From the NCBI GenBank assembly GCA_003142095.1, contig PLON01000016.1:62001-126000 (forward strand): a DNA stretch of 64,000 nt, in the 5' to 3' direction. The notes below the pieces were generated by a model. It was given only the letters and a program-made list of their open reading frames with translations, ran no database searches and was not told the DNA's origin. Source of the DNA: Acidimicrobiaceae bacterium. Its GTDB lineage: Bacteria > Actinomycetota > Acidimicrobiia > Acidimicrobiales > RAAP-2. The stretch's first letter is position 1, and each line of letters starts with the position of its first letter. Made by a program: the position numbers and the translations under genes. This document shows positions 53,248 to 61,395 of this stretch, one piece after another.

Positions 53248-53289
53248 CCCCGATTTACGTCGGGGGCCGCAGTCTATGTAATCTTCATT
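53248..53289. promoter_or_regulatory. Hairpin and partial TetR-type operator upstream of the TetR gene at 53224
   Basis: CCCCGA-tttacg-TCGGGG at 53248-53265 is a possible terminator for the upstream TetR gene. TATGTAATcttCATT at 53275-53289 is an imperfect copy of the 54124-54142 palindrome. Confidence 0.4.
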
Positions 53290-53366
53290 GCCGTGACCAA
53301 CATGTCCGGTCGTGGTTTCCGGCATCAAATCTTTGAATCGCGCGTTCGTACATACTTGACACCGGG

Positions 53367-54041
53367 TTACAACATTTCGCCGGGGTTCGTCGGATCGCTG
53401 GACGTCTCCGTGGGTCCGACGTTGTCCGTTTCACGCACTACACGAGCGAAGTTCACGAAGAAATCACGAATGCTTTCCGGCGTGTAGTGGATCTTCTCCG
53501 AGTTGACGAAGATCGCTTGACCGATCGATGCAGCCCAACACGAAGTAACGAGCGCGTACGTATCGAGGTCGGGCTTAATCCAACCGAGTGGCTTCGCTGC
53601 ATCAATTGCTTTGATCCAGCGCTCCACCTGCACTTCCAATCCGGCGCGAAACTCGGTACGGGTCCGATCGTCGGCCCAAATGTCAATGAGAAGTTTTGTG
53701 ATCTGCCATTGATCGTCGGCCTTTCCGTACGACCACGCGAGCATCACGTTTTCGCCCAACGCCTTCCAAAACGTCGCCTCGTCGCGATCGACGATGGACT
53801 TTTCCGCGGTCGTGAGGTACTCGTGTAATGGCCCGATGAGCCGAAAGTAGGTGGAAGCCTGCGCTTCGGCGATCAACTGAGTGCGCGAGTCGAAGTGGTA
53901 GTAAATCGTCTGGAGTCCCACTTTGGCTTTCTCCGCAACATCGGCCAAATGAAGGTCGTTGCTTCCGCGCTGGGCCAGCAAAGCTTCGGTGCTCTCAATG
54001 ATGCGGCGACGCGTCCCACCGACCCCCTTGCCAACCGTCAT
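53367..54041 (-). CDS. TetR-family transcriptional regulator
   Basis: 224 aa from the ATG at 54041, which has GGAGG 10 nt upstream; a TTG at 54059 overlaps that site. HTH at about 10-56 ('RRRIIESTEALLAQRGSNDL', 'VGLQTIYYHFDSRTQLIAEA'). The C-terminal domain has a conserved Trp-rich region. A perfect 19-bp palindrome lies 83 nt upstream and is its probable operator. It sits between another TetR gene and an acyl-CoA dehydrogenase and may sense an acyl-CoA. Confidence 0.86.
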   Translation of the reverse strand: MTVGKGVGGTRRRIIESTEALLAQRGSNDLHLADVAEKAKVGLQTIYYHFDSRTQLIAEAQASTYFRLIGPLHEYLTTAEKSIVDRDEATFWKALGENVMLAWSYGKADDQWQITKLLIDIWADDRTRTEFRAGLEVQVERWIKAIDAAKPLGWIKPDLDTYALVTSCWAASIGQAIFVNSEKIHYTPESIRDFFVNFARVVRETDNVGPTETSSDPTNPGEML

Positions 54042-54123
54042 TTGGTTCTCTACCTCCAACCAGGTATCTCAACTGTGACGGTCCGTCGCTCAAGTCACTC
54101 CATGCAATCTAGGGTGCGACCTG

Positions 54124-54142
54124 TATGTAATGGCATTACATA
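54124..54142. promoter_or_regulatory. Perfect 9-1-9 palindrome, probable TetR operator
   Basis: TATGTAATG-G-CATTACATA, in the space between the TetR gene and the acyl-CoA dehydrogenase gene. It is A/T-rich against a G/C-rich background, typical of TetR/KstR-type operators. Confidence 0.7.
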
Positions 54143-54149
54143 TTTTCGT

Positions 54150-54185
54150 CGCGAGTTCCTCGGGAGACTTTTTGGGGGTCTCGCG
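54150..54185 (-). terminator. Possible terminator of the acyl-CoA dehydrogenase gene
   Basis: Outer dyad CGCGAG/CTCGCG (54150-54155 / 54180-54185) with an alternative inner GAGAC/GTCTC pairing, about 60 nt past the gene's stop on the minus strand. Confidence 0.35.
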
Positions 54186-54244
54186 TATGAGTCCCTGACT
54201 GGCGGTGAGGGGCCAAGGGGCGCTACGTCGGGATTCTCAGGAAC

Positions 54245-55513
54245 TCAGGATCCGAAATTCCAGCCTTCACCTGCCTCGTAACGATGGATGATGTTCTTAG
54301 CTATCAGTATTTTATGAACCTCATCAGGGCCGTCGGCGAGGCGAAGAATGCGCGCCGTTAGGTACATCTGAGCGAGCGGCAGGTCGTTGCTGACCCCCGC
54401 GCCGCCCCACACCTGGATCGCTCGGTCGACCACGCGGTGGTACGCCGCCGGCACAAAGACCTTGATCGCCGAGATGGCGGTGCGGGCGTCGGGGTCATTG
54501 TTCGCGACCTTCTCGGCGGCGTTGATCGTCATCAGCCGCGCCGACTGCAGGTCCATGAAACTCTCGGCGATGAATCCCTGGACGAACTGCTTCTCTTTCA
54601 ACAGTCCCCCGTGCACTTCGCGCACGAGGGCCCGCTCGACCATGAGGTCAAAGGCGCGCCACATCTGTCCGATCGAATTCATGCAGTGGTACACCCGTCC
54701 GGCACCGAGTCGATCTTGGGCAGCCTGGTGACCTTGACCGACGAGTCCGAGCGTGTTCGCAACGGGGACCCGGACATTCTCGTAGCGAATCTCGCAGTGG
54801 TCCGAGGTCGATCCTCCAAAGATGCCGATGCCGCGAACGATGTTGACGCCGGACGTACTCGCGGGCACGATGATCTGACTCATGTGTCCGTTGGCACCCA
54901 TTTCACCGGTGGGGTCAACGGTGCGACACATGACAATAAAGAAGTTGGCGTCGATGCCGTTCGACGTGAACCACTTGTGACCGTTGATAACCCACTCGTC
55001 GCCGTCGCGCACCGCTTCGGTCGTAATGGAGCGCGGATCAGAACCGGCGTGTTCCGGTTCGGTCATCGAAAATCCCGACTCCATCTCGCCCGCGATGAGT
55101 GGCAGTAGCCACCTTTGCTTCTGTTCCTCCGTGCCGTACTTCACGAGGATGCTGGCGTTGCCCGAGTTCGGCGCCGCAATGCCAAAGAGTACGTTCGCGC
55201 CGACGGCGTAGGCGAGGATCTCGTACATGTAGGCGAGCGACAAGAAGTCGAGTCCCGCACCGCCGTACTCCGCGGGCAAGTGAGGCGCCCATAGCCCGGC
55301 TTCGGCGACCTTTGCCTTTACGCTCTCTCGCAGTTCGATGCTCTCGCGTCGCTCGTCCACTCGTTCGTCGTCGACGTGTCCGGCGCCCCGCGACGATCTC
55401 CAGAGCACCGCTTCGTTGGGCAGAATCTCGGTGTTGACGAGTTCAGCCGTGCGTCGGCGAACGTCGTTGATCTTGTCGCTGAGCCCGGCAATGGGCGTGA
55501 CGTTGATGGGCAT
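54245..55513 (-). CDS. Acyl-CoA dehydrogenase
   Basis: 422 aa flavoenzyme with the three-domain ACAD layout. 'GFSMTEPEHAGSDPRSITTE' and 'WVINGHKWFTSNGIDANFFI' form the FAD/substrate signature; 'QVWGGAGVSNDLPLAQMYLT' and 'LRLADGPDEVHKILIAK' form the second signature. The pattern with 'GPDEVH' resembles ACAD10/11-like enzymes and some acting on branched or 4-hydroxy acyl-CoA. It introduces a 2,3-double bond in acyl-CoA. It belongs to the CoA-ester cluster on the minus strand. Confidence 0.92.
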   Translation of the reverse strand: MPINVTPIAGLSDKINDVRRRTAELVNTEILPNEAVLWRSSRGAGHVDDERVDERRESIELRESVKAKVAEAGLWAPHLPAEYGGAGLDFLSLAYMYEILAYAVGANVLFGIAAPNSGNASILVKYGTEEQKQRWLLPLIAGEMESGFSMTEPEHAGSDPRSITTEAVRDGDEWVINGHKWFTSNGIDANFFIVMCRTVDPTGEMGANGHMSQIIVPASTSGVNIVRGIGIFGGSTSDHCEIRYENVRVPVANTLGLVGQGHQAAQDRLGAGRVYHCMNSIGQMWRAFDLMVERALVREVHGGLLKEKQFVQGFIAESFMDLQSARLMTINAAEKVANNDPDARTAISAIKVFVPAAYHRVVDRAIQVWGGAGVSNDLPLAQMYLTARILRLADGPDEVHKILIAKNIIHRYEAGEGWNFGS

Positions 55514-55630
55514 TCGTGCTCCTTGTTGGTAAGGCCGTCTCTTGATTATCGCCGATCAGGAAAAGCGGCGACCTCTCGATCTGTAATTCGGATATCAGCG
55601 GGAAAAGTTGCGCCGATATAGCCTCTCCCT

Positions 55631-56446
55631 GTGGCCAGCGACGCGACGGGCGAAATAGATCATCTCCCACAAAAGCTGACGCCCGAGTCGCGGATCGTGT
55701 CCGGCGTGGTGGGCGTTCTGGCGGTGGCGGCGGGCGTGCTCGCGATCTTCTACAAGAACAACAACGGCGGAAGTATCGCGCTGGTTGCAGTGGGAGCCGC
55801 GTTCTTGTTGATGGCCGTCACCGGTTACGGGATTCGGAGTCTGAAAATCGGTCCTAACGAGATCGTCATGGATACCTTGAACGTGGCTCGACAACTGCGA
55901 CTCCAGGGAGACGACGAGGGAGCGGCGGAAGCGGTCGAATCCTTAATCAGAACGCCGACGCCCCTACTGACTCAGCCCGTGGCCGACACTTCAATGTCCA
56001 GAAGTTTTCTGAAATACAACCCCTCTCCAACGGAGACGTATTCGATACCGGAGGACTATGACAACGCGGTCCGCGCGGCACTCAACGCGGAACTCTCGGG
56101 ACGAGGGTTAGTGCTCCCGGACATGAGCGCGAATACCAGACGATTCGACTTTCTCGTTCGCGCGTCCGAAAAGACGTTCGGGGTCGAGATCAGACTCGGA
56201 GACCGGATCCGCTTTGACGCGTTTGCCCAATCGATGAACCTCTTGCTTCAAACCACCGCCACGTCGATTGATGGCGTGTTGGTGGTCGTCAACAGTTCGC
56301 CAGAAGCAATCGTCAATCTTCGCGACGTTGCCGGCGGACTGATCCACGCGCCCACGCAGTTTGTAGCGTGGAGAACCAGCGACGACGCACACGTGCTCCT
56401 CGAGGCCATTCATCAGTTGGTGGTGGTCTCCAAAGGAAGCTGGTAG
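55631..56446 (+). CDS. Two-TM membrane protein with a soluble C-terminal domain, unknown function
   Basis: 271 aa from a GTG at about 55631. Two adjacent transmembrane helices (about 22-40 and 45-65, 'VSGVVGVLAVAAGVLAIFYK' and 'SIALVAVGAAFLLMAVTGYG') are followed by a cytoplasmic region of about 200 residues. Its last 110 residues ('FDFLVRASEKTFGVEIRLGD' to 'HVLLEAIHQLVVV') alternate strands and helices in a way reminiscent of restriction-endonuclease-like folds: E in 'FGVEIRLGD' followed by hydrophobic strands. That is speculative. Not in an operon. Confidence 0.7.
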   Translation: MASDATGEIDHLPQKLTPESRIVSGVVGVLAVAAGVLAIFYKNNNGGSIALVAVGAAFLLMAVTGYGIRSLKIGPNEIVMDTLNVARQLRLQGDDEGAAEAVESLIRTPTPLLTQPVADTSMSRSFLKYNPSPTETYSIPEDYDNAVRAALNAELSGRGLVLPDMSANTRRFDFLVRASEKTFGVEIRLGDRIRFDAFAQSMNLLLQTTATSIDGVLVVVNSSPEAIVNLRDVAGGLIHAPTQFVAWRTSDDAHVLLEAIHQLVVVSKGSW

Positions 56447-56447
56447 T

Positions 56448-56573
56448 TCAGCGGCGCGACCCGAGAAGAGTCACCTCATCCGCGAGAGCGCGCGGGATCG
56501 CGACACGCTGCGCCTGCCCGCCCGAGAGCTCGTGCGGAAAGCGAGTGGCGAAGCGTCACGTGAGACCAACCAT
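56448..56573 (-). pseudogene. Relic of a peptide-type ABC transporter ATPase
   Basis: On the minus strand this intergenic stretch reads MVGLT-stop-RFATRFPHELSGGQAQRV, then AIPRALADEVTLLG, then stop. 'RFPHELSGGQAQRVAI' with 'RALA' is the ABC signature of oligopeptide-type ATPases. There is no Walker A or B, an in-frame stop interrupts it and flanks are not conserved, so it is a decayed fragment. Region 56574-56713 holds nothing else recognisable. Confidence 0.65.
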
Positions 56574-56713
56574 CGCAGGCGATTGACGACGTCCGCGAAA
56601 GACTGCGCGCCAAACTCTGAGCAGATTCTCATCGACACGACTCGCTTCACGAGTGTCGTGCGCCCCGGGGCACACGACCGACGCGGCTTCTAGGATGACG
56701 CGAAGGACGACTC

Positions 56714-57637
56714 ATGAACTCAGACCATCTCCTCGTCAGCGTCCCGGACGCAAACCTCGCGAGTGCTCTCGGCGACATCGATGGCGTGGAGATCGTGGTC
56801 TGGGATATGTCCGGACCGCCGCCCGTATCCGTGATCGATCTCGTGGTTTCTCCCTATCTCGGACCGATCACGTGGACCACGCAGTTGGCGGGAGTTACAA
56901 CGCGGCTCGTGCAGAGCCCGTCCATTGGCTACGACGGCATGACGGAGGCCCTCCCTGCAGGGATCGTCTACGCCAACGCCGCTTCGGTGCACGAGACCTC
57001 AACCGCGGAACTGACTCTGGCCCTCATCTTGGCGTCACAACGAGGGATACCGGACTTTGTGCGCGCGGCCGAGCGCGGACACTGGGCCCCCGCGTGGCAT
57101 CAGAGTCTCGCTGACCGTCAAGTTCTTCTCGTCGGATACGGCGGCGTCGGCAAGGCCATCGCCGAGCGGCTTCGACCGTTCGAGGTCACCCTCACTCGGG
57201 TCGCGCACACCGCGCGTTCCGACGAAGACGGCGAGATCTTCGCGGTCAGTTCACTTCCCGATCTCCTCCCCACGGCCGACGTCGTCATCGTCGTTGTCCC
57301 GCTCAGCGAGAGCACGACGCACCTCGTCGACGACGACTTCCTTTCACGAATGCGCGACAACAGTCTGCTCGTCAATGTGTCGCGTGGTCGGGTCGCGGAC
57401 ACCGAGGCACTGTTGAAGCACGCGAGCTCGGGGCGACTGCGGCTCGCGCTTGACGTCACCGATCCGGAGCCCCTGCCCGAGGGACACCCGCTCTTCGCAC
57501 TCGAGAACGTACTCATCTCACCGCACGTCGGGGGCGCATCGAGCGCGGGGTCGCCACGACTGGTGCGACTCATCACGGAGCAGATCGAAAGACTGCGTCG
57601 CGGCGACGAGCCGCTCAACGTCGTCTTACGGACCTAA
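56714..57637 (+). CDS. D-2-hydroxyacid dehydrogenase
   Basis: 307 aa. Nucleotide-binding 'VLLVGYGGVGKAIAERL', then catalytic Arg in 'NVSRGRVADTEAL', Glu in 'DVTDPEPLPEGHPLF' and His in 'ISPHVGGASS' are all present. It reduces 2-oxo acids to D-2-hydroxy acids or the reverse (glyoxylate/hydroxypyruvate reductase type). The second position of the dinucleotide motif suggests NADP or NAD cannot be decided by eye. It ends 6 nt before a GNAT gene, so the two may be co-transcribed. Confidence 0.9.
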   Translation: MNSDHLLVSVPDANLASALGDIDGVEIVVWDMSGPPPVSVIDLVVSPYLGPITWTTQLAGVTTRLVQSPSIGYDGMTEALPAGIVYANAASVHETSTAELTLALILASQRGIPDFVRAAERGHWAPAWHQSLADRQVLLVGYGGVGKAIAERLRPFEVTLTRVAHTARSDEDGEIFAVSSLPDLLPTADVVIVVVPLSESTTHLVDDDFLSRMRDNSLLVNVSRGRVADTEALLKHASSGRLRLALDVTDPEPLPEGHPLFALENVLISPHVGGASSAGSPRLVRLITEQIERLRRGDEPLNVVLRT

Positions 57638-57643
57638 CGGCCG

Positions 57644-58429
57644 ATGAGACCCGAGCGGCACGCTCACCACAATGAACTCGCAACGGAGCTCCGAGGTTGG
57701 TTCACGAACTCCGCTCCAGAAATTGACTACTTCGTCACTCGCCACTGGTTCGGTTATCTCGCCAACTCCGCCGGTCCCGCAGGGCCGCGGCTCATACTGG
57801 AACTTGACGAACCGAGTCAAGTGGCCAGAGCACTTGACGAAGCGAGGAGCCAGTGCGCCAACGGTGATATCACGATCTGGATTGACGATCACTCGCGCCA
57901 CCAGATCCTTGACGGCACGCTACGCGACCTCGGATGTCGTCCCATAAAGGCGACGACTCACATCGCTCTCGTTGGAAAACTGATGTCCGCCGGCGCCACC
58001 GACCTCGTGTTCGAAACCACGGGACGGGATGACCTCGAGATCTGGGCTGACACGAAGATTCGCGCATTCGACAACACTGACGCCGTACCGAGTGCGGAAC
58101 GACTCAACGCGGAAATCGCCGTTCGAAGTACAGAACTGGCGCTGTCGAGACTCACGCTCGCTCGCCTCGACGGTGAACCGGTGGGCGTCAGCGCTTTCTA
58201 TGCCGGCTCTGATCAACTTCTCTTTAACGTGGGCACACGTGTCCCTTTCCGTCACCGCGGCGTGGCCCAGGCGATGCTGTCTCACTGGGTTAACGGGGGC
58301 CTCGCTAGCGGCTGTCGCTCGTTGATCATTAACGCGGATGATCCGGGCGCTCCCCAGATGCTGTATCGACATATGGGCTTCGTCGACGAGATCTATTGGT
58401 ATCAGCGTTACGAACTAACCAACTCGTAA
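57644..58429 (+). CDS. GNAT-family N-acetyltransferase with N-terminal extension
   Basis: 261 aa. The first 110 residues form a partial GNAT-like N-lobe without acetyl-CoA motif; residues of about 115-255 carry the acetyl-CoA-binding motif 'TRVPFRHRGVAQAMLSHWVN' and 'LYRHMGFVDEIYWYQRY'. The twin-lobe arrangement is common in actinobacterial GNATs of unknown substrate. It is 6 nt downstream of the D-2-hydroxyacid dehydrogenase. Confidence 0.85.
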   Translation: MRPERHAHHNELATELRGWFTNSAPEIDYFVTRHWFGYLANSAGPAGPRLILELDEPSQVARALDEARSQCANGDITIWIDDHSRHQILDGTLRDLGCRPIKATTHIALVGKLMSAGATDLVFETTGRDDLEIWADTKIRAFDNTDAVPSAERLNAEIAVRSTELALSRLTLARLDGEPVGVSAFYAGSDQLLFNVGTRVPFRHRGVAQAMLSHWVNGGLASGCRSLIINADDPGAPQMLYRHMGFVDEIYWYQRYELTNS

Positions 58430-58445
58430 CCGAGTTCGAAGCCGG

Positions 58446-58931
58446 TTACAGCTTCAGGTACATGACGTGCAGGCCCACGAGACCGTGCTTCGCGGAGTCG
58501 AAGGCCTCGGGAATCGTCGCCAGGATCTCAAATCCGAGGCCCTGCCAGAGGTGCACGGCGCCGACGTTGGTCTCAACGACCGCGTTGAACTGAATTGCAA
58601 CATAACCCTCGTCACGAGCCCGAGCAATAACGTCGACGCCAAGAGCCCGACCGATACCGCGACCGTGCGAATTGGGGTCCACCATGAAACTCGCGGTCGC
58701 CACGTGTGCGCCGCGGCCCGGGCGATTGGGTCCCATTTTCGCCGAACCCACGATGCGCCCCTCGTCCACGGCGACGATCACCCGACTCGGCGGACTCTCC
58801 ATCCAGAGAGATCTCGCGTCGTCCGACGTGAGATTCGCCGAGTAAGCGTACGTCTCTCCCGCCGCAATGATGGCGGAGAAAATCGGAAAGAACGAGGGCC
58901 AATCGTCTTCTGTCGCCTCACGAATGTTCAT
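58446..58931 (-). CDS. GNAT-family N-acetyltransferase
   Basis: 161 aa from the ATG at 58931. 'IREATEDDWPSFFPIF' start, acetyl-CoA loop 'VDPNSHGRGIGRALGVDVI' and 'HLWQGLGFEILATIPEAFDS' resemble phosphinothricin/L-amino-acid acetyltransferases and RimI-like enzymes. Convergent with the preceding GNAT and divergent from the methyltransferase (24-nt gap). Confidence 0.87.
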   Translation of the reverse strand: MNIREATEDDWPSFFPIFSAIIAAGETYAYSANLTSDDARSLWMESPPSRVIVAVDEGRIVGSAKMGPNRPGRGAHVATASFMVDPNSHGRGIGRALGVDVIARARDEGYVAIQFNAVVETNVGAVHLWQGLGFEILATIPEAFDSAKHGLVGLHVMYLKL

Positions 58932-58955
58932 GAATCGACAGCGTACTGTGAGCAC

Positions 58956-59762
58956 GTGGATAAATGGCTAGAGACAAACCGTGCGAACTGGAACGATCGC
59001 GTCGGCGTTCACGTCACGTCACGCTTCTACGACGTCGACGGATGGCTGCGCGACGAACCCGGTCCCACTCCTCTTGAGCACAGCGCTCTTGGCAACGTCG
59101 AAGGACTCTCACTTGTGCACCTGCAATGTCATTTCGGGATGGACACGCTGCGCTGGGCACGCGTCGGCGCGACCGTCACGGGCGTCGATTTTTCGCCCGC
59201 CGCCATCGCCGAAGCAACAGCCCTCGCTAAAAGGGCAGGACTTAATGTTCGCTCCCGATTCGTCTGCGCCAACGTGTACGACGCGCCCGAGACTCTCGAA
59301 GGTCAAAAATTCGATGTGGTCTACGTGAGTCTGGGCTCTCTCTGTTGGTTGCCGAATATCGAGATGTGGGCCGAGGTCGTAGCGAAACTTCTCCGCCCGG
59401 GAGGTCGCCTCTACCTGCACGACGTGCATCCGCTGTCGAACTGTCTCGACGACGGGGGCGAACGTTTCGCATTCAGCTATTTCGAAGCCGCGGAACCGCT
59501 CACGTTCGACAGCGACGAAACGTATACCGATGGTGGCGCGGTCACGAATACGACAACCTACGAGTGGAATCACTCCCTCGCCGAACTATTTGGCGCACTG
59601 CGCGAAAGCGGCCTCGTGCTCGACGCATTCGACGAACTCGACTGGACCGTGTGGCCACAGTTTCCTTGGCTTGTGGAATCCAGCGAGGGGACCTGGACGA
59701 TCCCGACCGACAGGCCGGGTATGCCGCTCGCCTTCACTCTCGTAGCGCACCTATCCGACTAG
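58956..59762 (+). CDS. SAM-dependent class I methyltransferase
   Basis: 268 aa from the GTG at 58956. The frame is open to 58467 across the antisense of the GNAT gene, which is not real coding. Start 'VDKWLETNRANWNDRVGVHV', then motif I in weakened form 'LSLVHLQCHFGMDTLRWAR', 'VTGVDFSPAAIAEATALAKR' (motif II, Asp binding SAM ribose) and 'KLLRPGGRLYLHD'. The substrate is unknown. 'DVVYVSLGSLCWLPNIEMWA' is shared with a wide group of uncharacterised actinobacterial methyltransferases. Confidence 0.87.
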   Translation: MDKWLETNRANWNDRVGVHVTSRFYDVDGWLRDEPGPTPLEHSALGNVEGLSLVHLQCHFGMDTLRWARVGATVTGVDFSPAAIAEATALAKRAGLNVRSRFVCANVYDAPETLEGQKFDVVYVSLGSLCWLPNIEMWAEVVAKLLRPGGRLYLHDVHPLSNCLDDGGERFAFSYFEAAEPLTFDSDETYTDGGAVTNTTTYEWNHSLAELFGALRESGLVLDAFDELDWTVWPQFPWLVESSEGTWTIPTDRPGMPLAFTLVAHLSD

Positions 59763-59777
59763 TCATTTCGACAGTGT

Positions 59778-60341
59778 CTATGACACGCGGTCTCGGACCC
59801 AGATGAATCCTTTGCCAGTGTGGCCGGGAGTCTCTAAGGGACGATCTTCAATGGCGAGCAGTCGAAAACCGATCTTCGGGGGCACCGAGGCGCTCGCCGC
59901 GTTGGCCTGATCCATACGGATCTTCACACGTTCGACGGTTAAGCAGCGAAATGCGGCGTCGGCCAGTGCCTTGGCGGCACTCGTCGCGTAGCCGCGACCG
60001 GCGCGATCTGTACGCACCCAGTAACCAATCTCCGGACACTCGGGATCGTCCTTTAAATGCATGCCCGACGAACCCACGATGTCGCCGGTCGCTTTTTCGA
60101 CGAGGACGTAGCTCCAGTCCTGATCATCGTCAAAGAGCGTCTGAGCTAACTCCAGAAATTCTGACACCGCCTCGTGCGTTGGCCTCTCGTGAGCCCAAAT
60201 CATCCACTGGTGGAGCTCGTCGAAACTCGCGATCGACGCGTCGTAAATTGCGTCAGCCATCTCGGGACGTGTTCTTTGAAGTTCGATCTCACCGGCGTCA
60301 AGTCGATCTGGTAGCAAAGCCACAGAGACAGTATGGAACAC
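59778..60341 (-). CDS. GNAT-family N-acetyltransferase (RimJ/RimL-like)
   Basis: 187 aa with the RimJ/L layout: 'ATGDIVGSSGMHLKDDPECP', 'EIGYWVRTDRAGRGYATSAA' (acetyl-CoA loop) and 'VRIRMDQANAASASVPPKIG'-like helix; the sequence reads 'VKIRMDQANAASASVPPKIG'. Family members acetylate ribosomal protein N-termini, tRNA-related targets or antibiotics. Third GNAT within 2.7 kb. The upstream region 60342-60506 contains no gene. Confidence 0.86.
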   Translation of the reverse strand: MFHTVSVALLPDRLDAGEIELQRTRPEMADAIYDASIASFDELHQWMIWAHERPTHEAVSEFLELAQTLFDDDQDWSYVLVEKATGDIVGSSGMHLKDDPECPEIGYWVRTDRAGRGYATSAAKALADAAFRCLTVERVKIRMDQANAASASVPPKIGFRLLAIEDRPLETPGHTGKGFIWVRDRVS

Positions 60342-60506
60342 GTGAGATTGTCATTCCACGCGACACGCCGGCGTAAGCGACCGACCTTCGCGGTCTTCGC
60401 GATCGTAACGTGATCGCATAGACGGCGGGACGCATCTTCTCTTTGCGGGTCGTCCTTCCTACACACGGCTTGTCGACGAGAGAGATCTTTCGCGCGCTAT
60501 GACAAC

Positions 60507-61385
60507 ATGGTGAGCGTGGATGCGCAGCGCACAATCTTTCGAGGCTTTGATGGCATCAACCTCGTCGCCGATGTCCGAGGCGATACCGACGCCTGGCCGG
60601 TCCTCTTCCTTCATGGCGGTGGTCAAACCCGTCACGCCTGGGGAAAGACCGCCGAACTGGTCGCCGAGCGCGGGTGGCGCACGATCTCACTCGATCAGCG
60701 CGGTCACGGCGAGAGCGACTGGGCGAAGAACGGCGACTACTCCTTTACTGCCTTTTGCGCCGATTGCATCGCCGTCGTCGATCAACTGGAGAAACCGCCC
60801 GTCTTGGTCGGCGCGTCCCTCGGCGGTATGGCGGCCATGCTCGCCGAAGGCACGAGCGATCGCGAAGTGTCCAGCGGACTGGTCTTAGTGGACATCGCAC
60901 CGAAATCGAATCCGGAGGGCATCAAGAAGATTCAGGACTTCATGCGCTCTGGCGTCAACGGCTTCGACTCGCTCGAGGACGCCGCCGCGGCCATCGCCGC
61001 GTACACGCCTCAGCGCAAACGCAAGACGAACCCCGAAGGTCTCATGAAGGTGCTGCGCGAGCGCGACGGCAAGTGGTACTGGCACTGGGACCCCAAGGTC
61101 ATCATGCAAGATCGCACCGAAGTCGTGGCCAATCGATTCCTCGGACTGCTCGACGTAGCGATGGGCAACATTCTCGTGCCGACAATGGTCGTGCGAGGAG
61201 AACTGAGCGACGTCGTCACCCAAGCGGGGATCGATCTGTTGGTCTCTCGATTACCGGACATCACGGTCGTCGAAGTCGCGGGTGCCGCACACATGATCGC
61301 GGGCGATCAGAACGACGAGTTCACCAATGCCGTGAATATCTTTCTCGACGATCGGATCCGCCCGCTCGTCTCAAAGCGGTCGTGA
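60507..61385 (+). CDS. Alpha/beta-hydrolase
   Basis: 292 aa. Oxyanion 'LFLHGGGQTRHAWG', nucleophile elbow 'LVGASLGGMAAML' (Ser in GxSxG), Asp in 'VRGELSDVV' and His in 'VAGAAHMIAGDQND'. Cap domain spans about 140-200. The layout matches peroxidase/epoxide-hydrolase/esterase relatives with a cytoplasmic role; substrate unknown. Convergent with the questin-oxidase-like gene. Confidence 0.9.
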   Translation: MVSVDAQRTIFRGFDGINLVADVRGDTDAWPVLFLHGGGQTRHAWGKTAELVAERGWRTISLDQRGHGESDWAKNGDYSFTAFCADCIAVVDQLEKPPVLVGASLGGMAAMLAEGTSDREVSSGLVLVDIAPKSNPEGIKKIQDFMRSGVNGFDSLEDAAAAIAAYTPQRKRKTNPEGLMKVLRERDGKWYWHWDPKVIMQDRTEVVANRFLGLLDVAMGNILVPTMVVRGELSDVVTQAGIDLLVSRLPDITVVEVAGAAHMIAGDQNDEFTNAVNIFLDDRIRPLVSKRS

Positions 61386-61395
61386 GGTTCGAGCG

